Positions 1-7,309 of a stretch of 64,000 nt of DNA are shown one piece after another; within the stretch, counting starts at the first letter, position 1; each line of letters starts with the position of its first letter. The DNA is from Edaphobacter flagellatus (GTDB lineage: Bacteria > Acidobacteriota > Terriglobia > Terriglobales > Acidobacteriaceae). Location of the stretch: positions 1,674,001 to 1,738,000 of the forward strand of contig NZ_CP073697.1 of the NCBI RefSeq assembly GCF_025264665.1, read 5' to 3'. The position numbers and the translations under genes are program-made. Under the pieces are notes generated by a model. That model saw only the letters and a program-made list of their open reading frames with translations. It ran no database searches and was not told the DNA's origin.

Positions 1-16
1 TTCCCTTCGGACCGGG

Positions 17-1396
17 CTAGAGTCCTAGCTCTGCCCGAATGGCGTTAGCAATGGTATCAGCGTGACGTCGCATGAGTGGCTCGGATTCGGCCTCGATCAT
101 AACGCGGGCGAGGGCCTCTGTGCCGGAATATCGAATGACGACACGGCCGGAGTCGGCCAGCTCCTGCTCGGCAGCAGAGATGGCGCTGGCGACAGAGGGA
201 ATGGAGTCGAGAGGCTTCTTCTCGCGGACTTTGACGTTGACGATAACCTGCGGGAAGACCTTGAGATCGCCGACAAGCTCCGAGAGAGACTTGCCCGAAC
301 GGTGAACGATGTCGAGGAGGAGGAGCGCGGTGAGGAGGCCGTCGCCAGTCGTGGAGCGGCCGGAGAAGATGATGTGGCCGGATTGTTCTCCTCCAAGTGC
401 GGCGTTGGTGGCGCGCATCTGCTCGAGGACGTACTTGTCGCCGACATTGGCGCGAAGCATCTGGATGCCGGAGCGCTTCAGAGCAGCCTCAAGCCCCATG
501 TTGGACATGGTGGTGGCAACGACGGTGGAGTTGGTAAGCAGGCCGCGGGTTTGGAGATCGCGGGCGGCAAGCAGGAGGATAGCATCGCCGTTGACGACAT
601 TTCCGTGCTCGTCGGCAAAGAGGGAACGGTCGGCATCGCCGTCGAAGGTGATACCTAAGGCGGCTTTTTGGTGCTTCACCTGAGCAGCGACGATCTCGGG
701 GTGGAGAGCGCCACAGTGCTCGTTGATGTTGCGACCGTTGGGAGAAGCGTGGGTGATGATGACATCGGCACCGGGAATCTGCGCGAAGAGCTCGGGGGCT
801 ACAGCAGACGCAGCTCCGTTGGCGCAGTCGACGACGATGCGCTGGTTGCCGAGAGAGAGGCCAGGGACAGCGGCAAGGAGGAAGCGGATGTAGTCTGCGC
901 GGTCGGCTTCGTTGACGGGAGGTGCTGCGTTAATGCCTGCGGGAGAGAAGTGGATCTCTCCACTCGCCGCTTCGTTCGAGATGTGTTGTGTCGCCTCAAG
1001 GAATTTGAATATCTCTTCTTCGATAGCCAGCTCGGTGGAGTCCGGGAGCTTGTAGCCGTCGGAGCCGAAGACTTTGATGCCGTTGTCTTCCCATGGATTG
1101 TGCGAGGCCGAGATGACGATACCGGCAGAGAAGCTATGAGCCCGAGTGAGGTAGGCAATGGCGGGTGTAGTAATGACACCGGCGCTTTCGACCGTTGCAC
1201 CGCCCTGTGTGAGGCCCGAGGTGAGCTGTGCGGCGATGGCCGGGCCGGACTCGCGGGTATCCATGCCCAGGATGACACGCGGGGTGGCTCCGAGATGATG
1301 GGCGAGAGCGAGGCCAATAGCATGGACGGTGCCTGGATCGAGGGGATACTGGCCCGCGACGGAGCGGATGCCGTCGGTCCCAAAAAGCTTTTTCAT
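17..1396 (-). CDS. glmM: Phosphoglucosamine mutase
   Basis: Converts glucosamine-6-phosphate to glucosamine-1-phosphate, a cytoplasmic step toward UDP-GlcNAc for peptidoglycan and LPS. The 459-residue protein has the family's usual length and begins with the typical MKKLFGTDGIR. The phosphoserine loop reads ISASHNP (catalytic Ser about 98) and the metal-binding loop DGDADR lies near residues 252-257. The C-terminal RYSGTE phosphate-binding loop is present. The ATG at 1396 is the natural start because the conserved FGTDG motif follows at once; no strong Shine-Dalgarno sequence is seen. It lies downstream of xseA on the same strand with a 67-base gap, so co-transcription is possible. The stop lies 17 bases from the window edge. 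Confidence 0.97.
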   Translation of the reverse strand: MKKLFGTDGIRSVAGQYPLDPGTVHAIGLALAHHLGATPRVILGMDTRESGPAIAAQLTSGLTQGGATVESAGVITTPAIAYLTRAHSFSAGIVISASHNPWEDNGIKVFGSDGYKLPDSTELAIEEEIFKFLEATQHISNEAASGEIHFSPAGINAAPPVNEADRADYIRFLLAAVPGLSLGNQRIVVDCANGAASAVAPELFAQIPGADVIITHASPNGRNINEHCGALHPEIVAAQVKHQKAALGITFDGDADRSLFADEHGNVVNGDAILLLAARDLQTRGLLTNSTVVATTMSNMGLEAALKRSGIQMLRANVGDKYVLEQMRATNAALGGEQSGHIIFSGRSTTGDGLLTALLLLDIVHRSGKSLSELVGDLKVFPQVIVNVKVREKKPLDSIPSVASAISAAEQELADSGRVVIRYSGTEALARVMIEAESEPLMRRHADTIANAIRAELGL

Positions 1397-1463
1397 AGAT
1401 ACAGGGTACTAGGTGCCGAGAGGCATGGGAGATACAAAGTATCTGGGTTCGTAAAGTGGTCGA

Positions 1464-2987
1464 TTACGCTTCGTTATGTTGTTTAGTCGTCAGGACTTGT
1501 GCAGCCAGGCTCCCCTTGGCTAAACGAGCCTGGATTGTTTGCCCTGCGGTAGTTTCTGCTGCAGAGCGGAGGAGCGTTCCATCGGCGTTATAGACGAGGG
1601 CATATCCCCGAGCGAGAACATTTAAGGGGGAGAGCGCTTCAAGCCGTGTGGTGATGGATTGTAGTCGGGCACGCTGGAGGGCGAATGCGGATGATGCAGC
1701 GCGGTCTAGTCTGAGGTTTGCGTGCTCAAGACGGCGATGCGAGGTGGCGAGACGCAGAGTCGGCTCCTGAGGGCGCAGGCGTTCGATGAGGGCGTGCAGG
1801 TGATCGGAGTGAGAGCGGAGACGACGCTCAATGGCTCGGTCGAGGCGATGAATCAGCTCGTCGGTGCGCTGGGCGCGGCGGTTGATGGAGTGGGTAACGG
1901 AGCGCAGAACCTGGACAGCCGAAAGGCGATCGTAACGCTGCCGGGTCTCGATGAGAGTCAGCCGGACGGCGCGGCGGAGACGATGGTCGAGTTGGCTGAC
2001 GCGATCTTCGATGCGATGCTGTGCGGCTGTGATGATTTCGGCGGCAGCGGAAGGGGTGGGAGCACGGAGGTCGGCGACGAAGTCGGCGATAGTGAAGTCG
2101 GTCTCGTGTCCGATGGCGGAGACGATGGGGAGCTCAGAGGCGGCGATGATGCGGGCGAGCGCCTCGTCGTTAAAGCAGGCGAGGTCTTCGAGCGAGCCGC
2201 CGCCGCGAGCAATGAGGATGATATCGACGTGCTTGGGATTGCGGTTGAAGAAGCGGATACCTGCGGCGACAGAAGACGGCGATGATACTCCCTGCATGAC
2301 GGCGGGGTAGACGAGAAGGTTAAGCGGCGCATGACGTCGGCGGATGACGATAACGATGTCGCGGATGACAGCTCCGGTGGGCGAGGTGATGACGCCAACG
2401 GTGCGCGGAAAAGCAGGGAGCGGCTGTTTCCGTGAGGCGTCAAAGAGCCCTTCAGCGAGAAGACGGGCTTTGAGTTGTTCGAAGGCGAGCTGGATGGAGC
2501 CTGCGCCGCGTGGCTCGAGGGTTTCGGCGATGAGCTGGAGTTGGCCACGGGACTCGTAGACGGAGATACGGCCGCGGGCAAGGATGGCGAGACCGTCGGC
2601 GGGGCGGAAGCGAAGGAGTTGGGCCTGACGGCGGAAGAGGACGACGGGGAGTTGAGCCTGAGCGTCTTTGAGGGTGAAGTAGATATGACCTGAGGGAGCG
2701 ATGCGACAGTTGGAGATTTCGCCCTCGACCCAGGTATCGGCGTAGTTGGATTCGACTTGGAGGCGGATGCGGTTGACGAGTGCGGCGACGGTCCAGATAT
2801 GGCGCTCGATGACAGATGCCGGTTTTACCGGAGCCGTCTTTGGGGGCTCAGGCTCTTCAGGCTCGGTGGCGGGGAAGAAGAGGTCGGATTGCAGGGCGTT
2901 GGTATCTTCGTTGCGCGAGGAGCGTGCGAGTGCCCGGCCTGCGCGAAGGCTGGCGAGAGTGGGCGGCTTCTGCTCGGGGGAGGACAT
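1464..2987 (-). CDS. xseA: Exodeoxyribonuclease VII large subunit
   Basis: Catalytic subunit of the single-strand-specific exonuclease VII, acting in DNA repair with the small subunit XseB. The 507-residue protein has an N-terminal extension of about 60 residues, then an OB-fold (about 66-160, WVEGEISNCRIAPSGHIYFT), then the nuclease domain with the family motif ARGGGSLEDL and the IGHETD segment, and a C-terminal coiled-coil-like Arg-rich region. It is somewhat longer than the E. coli enzyme (456) because of the N-terminal tail. No xseB is visible next to it. Function is assigned from strong family motifs. Confidence 0.95.
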   Translation of the reverse strand: MSSPEQKPPTLASLRAGRALARSSRNEDTNALQSDLFFPATEPEEPEPPKTAPVKPASVIERHIWTVAALVNRIRLQVESNYADTWVEGEISNCRIAPSGHIYFTLKDAQAQLPVVLFRRQAQLLRFRPADGLAILARGRISVYESRGQLQLIAETLEPRGAGSIQLAFEQLKARLLAEGLFDASRKQPLPAFPRTVGVITSPTGAVIRDIVIVIRRRHAPLNLLVYPAVMQGVSSPSSVAAGIRFFNRNPKHVDIILIARGGGSLEDLACFNDEALARIIAASELPIVSAIGHETDFTIADFVADLRAPTPSAAAEIITAAQHRIEDRVSQLDHRLRRAVRLTLIETRQRYDRLSAVQVLRSVTHSINRRAQRTDELIHRLDRAIERRLRSHSDHLHALIERLRPQEPTLRLATSHRRLEHANLRLDRAASSAFALQRARLQSITTRLEALSPLNVLARGYALVYNADGTLLRSAAETTAGQTIQARLAKGSLAAQVLTTKQHNEA

Positions 2988-3132
2988 CAGAGGTTGAGTC
3001 TAGCAGGTGGATCTGAGTGGTGTTTGCGGTGGCATGAACGAAATCAGGCTCCCTGGCTTCGCGAGGGATAGCGCATATTTGCGAAGGAGCGATCCGCGAT
3101 CTAGCGTCGAAAGTAATTGATGATCCAGAAGA

Positions 3133-3546
3133 TCAGGCACAGCGAAGGAGTGAATTCACTTCGCGGAGGAGTTCGGAGGGCTGGCAGGGTTTGGTGAGGA
3201 TCGCTGGTGGCCGTGGCAGACTACGGGTCTGACTTTTGAAGACTTCGACCGTGGGTTGAGTGCCGGTGAAGATAAGCACCTGGCAGGCAGGGAGCTCGCC
3301 CGATATCTGGCGAACGAGCGTGTAGCCGTCTGTGCCGGGCAACAGAACATCACAGAGGAGAAGATCGGGGAGGAAGGCGCGGGCACATGGCAGTGCGTCC
3401 TCCGCGGAGTAGCAGGTGCGGACGTCGAACCCTTTCTTGCTGAAGACGAGTGTGAGGGTATCGGCCACGAGCTGGTCGTCATCCACGATAAGGATGCGAG
3501 AGGGGGTCCCGGCCTTTTTCGGCGTGCTCATGACGTGCAGAGCCAT
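3133..3546 (-). CDS. Single-domain response regulator
   Basis: A 137-residue stand-alone receiver (CheY-like) domain. The acidic pocket is VDDD (about 21-24), the phospho-acceptor is Asp66 in CDVLLPG, and the conserved Lys is in LTKPCQP near the C terminus. There is no output domain, so it probably acts by binding a partner or as a phosphorelay intermediate. No histidine kinase lies beside it. Start uncertain: MALHV at 3546 or MSTPKK at 3531, since only about 15 residues precede the receiver fold. It diverges from the channel-like gene at 3750. Confidence 0.88.
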   Translation of the reverse strand: MALHVMSTPKKAGTPSRILIVDDDQLVADTLTLVFSKKGFDVRTCYSAEDALPCARAFLPDLLLCDVLLPGTDGYTLVRQISGELPACQVLIFTGTQPTVEVFKSQTRSLPRPPAILTKPCQPSELLREVNSLLRCA

Positions 3547-3749
3547 CCTGGCTGTAAGTTGAGACCTGGGAAGAGCAGATTATTCAATACTGCAGAAAAT
3601 GTCTAATGAAAATCCCGGTATTTTTACCGTAGAGAAGATGGGCTGGGCAATCTGTTGGTCCGGAGGTGATTCCTGAGAGGTGACAAAACCATCTAAACGG
3701 CGGATCGTTTCCGTAAGAAAGATTTTATAACGAGACAGAGGGACACAGG

Positions 3750-4925
3750 TTGCGCATAGTTGCTTTGATTACGGGATTGCTGTGCTGCATGGCAGTGTTT
3801 GTGGACGCTTTTCAGACGATCATTCTGCCACGGCGAGCGACGGGACGGTTCCGCATCACGCGGTTCTTCTTCATCACGACGTGGCATCCGTGGACAGTGA
3901 TTGGCGGAAGGATGAAGAACGCCAGAGCGCGCGAACAGTTTTATAGCGCGTATGGGCCGCTATCGTTGATTCTGCTATTGCTGCTGTGGGCCTTGCTGCT
4001 GATCGTTGGATTCGGAATGTTTTACTTCGCGCTGGGGACTCCGTTTACGGATGTGATGGGGGTGCAGACGGCGGCGGGGTTGTCGAAGGTGCGGACGGCG
4101 CTGTATGTGAGCGGAACGACGCTGTTTACGCTTGGGCTGGGCGATGTAGTGCCCCACAGCATGGCAGCGCGGACGCTGATTATCTGCGAGTCTGGGGTGG
4201 GGCTGGGATTTGTAGCTTTGGTGATCGGCTATCTGCCGGTGCTGTATCAGGCGTTCTCTCGACGAGAAGTGAATATTGCTCTGCTGGATGCGAGGGCGGG
4301 ATCGCCTCCAACGGCGACGGAGCTGCTGCGGAGGCATGGATTCGAGGGTGGCGATGTGGCTCTGACGGAGCTGCTGGTGGAGTGGGAAAAATGGGCGGCG
4401 GAGATTCTGGAGTCGCATATCTCGTACCCGATTCTCTGCTTCTACCGGTCGCAGCACGATAGCCAGAGCTGGCTATCGGCACTGGTAGCGATTCTGGATA
4501 CCTGCTCGCTACTGATCTCGGTGCTGGAAGGGCCCGCATCACGGCAGGCCCAGCTTACGTTTGTGATGGCGCGGCATGCGCTGATCGACCTGGGCAATGT
4601 ATTTCATGTGCAGGAACAGAGGGCCTGGACGATACAGAGCGCGGTGGATCGACTTCCTGAAAGCGACTTCGGGCGGTTGTGCGAAGTGTTGGGAGATATG
4701 GGCCTGCGACTGTGCGGGGATCAAGCCTCGGCGGACAGACTACGGACGGTGCGCGAGCTTTATGAGCAACATGCGAAGGCGCTTTCGCAGTATCTGCGGA
4801 TGCCGCTGCCTGCGTGGGTTCCGGCGAAGAAAGAGAAAGACCAGTGGACCTTACTAACAAAGTTGCGGACGGAAGCGGAGGCTGGACGGGTGGCTTCGCT
4901 GCTGCGCAATGAGCGTGGGCATTGA
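3750..4925 (+). CDS. Two-TM ion-channel-like membrane protein
   Basis: 391 residues. Membrane segments are predicted at about 3-22, 70-93 and 143-165; between the last two lies a pore-loop-like sequence containing TLGLGD (about 127-132), resembling the TVGYGD selectivity filter of PF07885-type potassium channels but with Leu-Gly-Leu. The rest (about 170-391) is a soluble, mostly helical region with no recognised regulatory domain. The start is TTG at 3750, preceded by a purine-rich GAGGGACACAGG; no in-frame ATG fits the first membrane segment. Transport function is an inference from the pore motif; ion selectivity cannot be predicted. Confidence 0.75.
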   Translation: MRIVALITGLLCCMAVFVDAFQTIILPRRATGRFRITRFFFITTWHPWTVIGGRMKNARAREQFYSAYGPLSLILLLLLWALLLIVGFGMFYFALGTPFTDVMGVQTAAGLSKVRTALYVSGTTLFTLGLGDVVPHSMAARTLIICESGVGLGFVALVIGYLPVLYQAFSRREVNIALLDARAGSPPTATELLRRHGFEGGDVALTELLVEWEKWAAEILESHISYPILCFYRSQHDSQSWLSALVAILDTCSLLISVLEGPASRQAQLTFVMARHALIDLGNVFHVQEQRAWTIQSAVDRLPESDFGRLCEVLGDMGLRLCGDQASADRLRTVRELYEQHAKALSQYLRMPLPAWVPAKKEKDQWTLLTKLRTEAEAGRVASLLRNERGH

Positions 4926-4961
4926 AATAGCAAAATAGCCTCCGCAAATTTCACCTTAAAC

Positions 4962-4999
4962 AGAACACCTGCAAGCATTGACTAGCTTGCAGGTGTTCT
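4962..4999. terminator. Bidirectional terminator between convergent genes
   Basis: Perfect inverted repeat with 15-base arms (AGAACACCTGCAAGC and its complement, 4962-4976 and 4985-4999) and an 8-base loop, placed between the stops of two convergent genes. The following U-tract is weak on both sides, so efficiency is uncertain. Confidence 0.7.
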
Positions 5000-5019
5000 C
5001 ATGAGATCGAAGCGGTTTC

Positions 5020-5751
5020 TTAGAGACCTGGGCCAGCCCCAGCGGGGGTTGGGTTGAGCTTCTGAGCCGCGATCGTTCCGGCTGCTCCCTTGTCCTTGTC
5101 CTTGAGGGTAGCGTAGACCTTCTTGGCCAGCTCAGGCTTGTTCTCAGCTTCATAGAGATCGGCAAGCTGAAGCTGCGCGGTGCCCGCAGGAACGGCAGTA
5201 GTGGGATGCGCGGAAATCTCGTTGTAGAGGTCGATGGCTTGGGAGTCGCGGCCGGTCTGGCGATAGAGCTGAGCCAGGCCGAGTTTGGCGAGAGAGGCGA
5301 GATCGCTGTTCCAGCTGGAAGCAACCTGCTTAAGGGTGGACTCAGCGGAAGCGTTCTGGCCAGCTTCGATGTAGGTAAGCCCAGCAAAATAACGGGCGAG
5401 GCGACCGGAGGAGGTCATGCCGTACTGATCGGCAACCTGAAGGAAAAGCTGATTGGCAGCCTTGGCACGCTCAGCAGCGCTGGGAAAGGTCTTCATGCCA
5501 GGAGGGACCTGCTGTCCAGCCGCTGCGACAGGAGCCTGATAGATCTGCATGGCGTTGCCAAAGGCGTTGTCGGCCTGCTCGCTGCGGTGGCTGTAAACAA
5601 CAGCGGAGAGGACAGCGACGAGGAGAAGAACGACGACGATGGCGCCCCAGACGATGAGGTTGCGGCGATGCTTCTCGGCCCACTCGATGCCGTGCTGGGT
5701 TGTGTCGACGAACTGGTCGTGCTTCAGAGCTTGACGGGTTTGCTGGTCCAC
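5020..5751 (-). CDS. Membrane-anchored TPR-like protein (YfgM-like)
   Basis: 243 residues with a short cytoplasmic N terminus, one membrane helix (about 31-53) and an extracytoplasmic helical-repeat domain of TPR type: repeats such as ARYFAGLTYIEAGQ, LASLAKLGLAQLYRQTG and AQLQLADLYEAENKPE. This is the layout of the YfgM/ancillary SecYEG translocon family, which helps newly exported proteins. The C-terminal tail is Pro/Gly/Ala-rich. The start MDQQTRQALKHDQF fits the family pattern. It is monocistronic, converging on the channel-like gene. The family assignment is reasonable; the cellular role is inferred. Confidence 0.78.
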   Translation of the reverse strand: MDQQTRQALKHDQFVDTTQHGIEWAEKHRRNLIVWGAIVVVLLLVAVLSAVVYSHRSEQADNAFGNAMQIYQAPVAAAGQQVPPGMKTFPSAAERAKAANQLFLQVADQYGMTSSGRLARYFAGLTYIEAGQNASAESTLKQVASSWNSDLASLAKLGLAQLYRQTGRDSQAIDLYNEISAHPTTAVPAGTAQLQLADLYEAENKPELAKKVYATLKDKDKGAAGTIAAQKLNPTPAGAGPGL

Positions 5752-6037
5752 TTTGGTCGGATCTTCCTTCTGGATCGTGCGAAAAGGGCACGAGGGATGC
5801 CATGCGAATAGGCACTCGCACGGCGGCTTTAAGTTTATCAGGCGGAGCCGAGATTACGAATGGCGGGAAACAGAACGCGGCCATTTTCACAGCAATTGTC
5901 GATAAAAGTAGAAAAACGGGATTTTAAAGAGAAAATAATGTAAGCATAAGTGCAAAAGAGTGCAGAGACACTCGTAACTTCCGGGGTACACCCGGGTTGA
6001 TTCCGATGATGGAAATGTTCCGGTAGCAGACAGGGCC

Positions 6038-7306
6038 ATGGTTATCAGCAGACAGGAAGATATCGACGTTGTAGACCGTCAGATCCGGATGTTTTCGCGG
6101 ATGCGGTTTCAATGGCCTATCTTCCCAAGCGCACTTGAAGAACGCTTTGAGCAGGACACGGCGGAGCGCCGGGGCAAGCGCTTGTGGCTGGAAGGCCTGA
6201 TTGCGATTCTGCTATTCGATCTGTTTTTAATCGCCGACTACTTCAGCTCACCGGCAGACTTCCGCCGAGCGTTTGTAGTCAGGATGCTGATCATTACTCC
6301 GCTATGCCTGATCGTAAATGCAAGCGTACTACAGCGACCGGGCAAGACGGTTCGCGAGACAAGCATCGCGTTTGCGGCTTCGCTGGCGGGGCTGACACAG
6401 CTTTATCTAGAGTCGAACAAGAGCGCGGCGGCCTCGGCATACGTGCAACCCGCGGTGCTGGCGGTAGTGCTGTTTATCAACATCGTGATGCGGTTGCGGT
6501 TTCCGTATGCGGTGGTGACCTCGATGGTGATGCTGGGTGGCGATGGAATTTTTCTGCACCTGGACAAGATGCTGACCCACCAGGAAAAGATTTTGGGAAT
6601 CGGGCTTGCCATCGGCACGATAGCGATTACGCTGGTGGCAAACTACAGCGTGAATCGCGAAGAGCGGTTGAACTACCTGCTGAAGCTACGCGATGAGTTG
6701 ATGGTCCGAGACCTGAATCGGCTGAACGCACAGTTATTGCGACGATCGGAAAGCGATGCGCTGACTGGGCTGCCGAACCGGCATTCGTTCGATACGCAGT
6801 ATGCGGAGCTGTGGAAACGATCGATTGCTTCCGGCACGGCATTATCGGTCATTGTGATTGATGTGGACCATTTCAAAAAGCTGAACGACCGGTACGGTCA
6901 TTTGTACGGCGACGAAGTGCTGCGCCGCATCGGGTCATTACTGCAACAGGCGCTTCGCGCGAAAGATGACTTCGTTGCAAGATTTGGCGGTGAAGAGTTT
7001 GTGATTCTGCTGCCTGCGACGCCCCAGATTGCCGCCGTCCACGTGGCAGAACGCGTACGGAAAATGGTGGAGTTGGCGGGCTTCCCTGCCCTGGATGCCT
7101 CGCAACAGCCGTATGACTCCAACACGGTTGCGACGGTGAGCTGCGGCATTGCGACCGCATATCCAGTGCCCCACGATGCGGCAGACCGGCTGTTGGAAGC
7201 TGCCGACAAAGCGATGTACAAGGCCAAGGCGAACGGACGCAACTGCGTATGCTGCGCGTCTGAAGAGTTGGCCCTGAGCCAAACCGAGCTCTACCTTAGC
7301 CGTTAA
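6038..7306 (+). CDS. Membrane-bound diguanylate cyclase (GGDEF)
   Basis: Makes cyclic di-GMP from two GTP. The 422-residue protein has an N-terminal sensor region with about five or six hydrophobic helices (about 50-203), a short coiled linker (about 205-235) and a GGDEF domain (about 238-405). The active-site motif is GGEEF at 317-321, an active variant. The position of the inhibitory RxxD site five residues upstream reads AKDD, so product inhibition is probably absent. The domain also contains DALTGLPNRHSF and VDHFKKLND, which bind substrate and metal. It converges on polA with only 3 bases between stops and no visible terminator. Confidence 0.93.
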   Translation: MVISRQEDIDVVDRQIRMFSRMRFQWPIFPSALEERFEQDTAERRGKRLWLEGLIAILLFDLFLIADYFSSPADFRRAFVVRMLIITPLCLIVNASVLQRPGKTVRETSIAFAASLAGLTQLYLESNKSAAASAYVQPAVLAVVLFINIVMRLRFPYAVVTSMVMLGGDGIFLHLDKMLTHQEKILGIGLAIGTIAITLVANYSVNREERLNYLLKLRDELMVRDLNRLNAQLLRRSESDALTGLPNRHSFDTQYAELWKRSIASGTALSVIVIDVDHFKKLNDRYGHLYGDEVLRRIGSLLQQALRAKDDFVARFGGEEFVILLPATPQIAAVHVAERVRKMVELAGFPALDASQQPYDSNTVATVSCGIATAYPVPHDAADRLLEAADKAMYKAKANGRNCVCCASEELALSQTELYLSR

Positions 7307-7309
7307 CAG

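Noticed and set aside
62..1486. Long open frames on the plus strand across glmM
   Set aside because: They are antisense to glmM, which has full-length family motifs; their protein sequence is unrelated to any fold and rich in Val, Gly and Asp as expected for a shadow.
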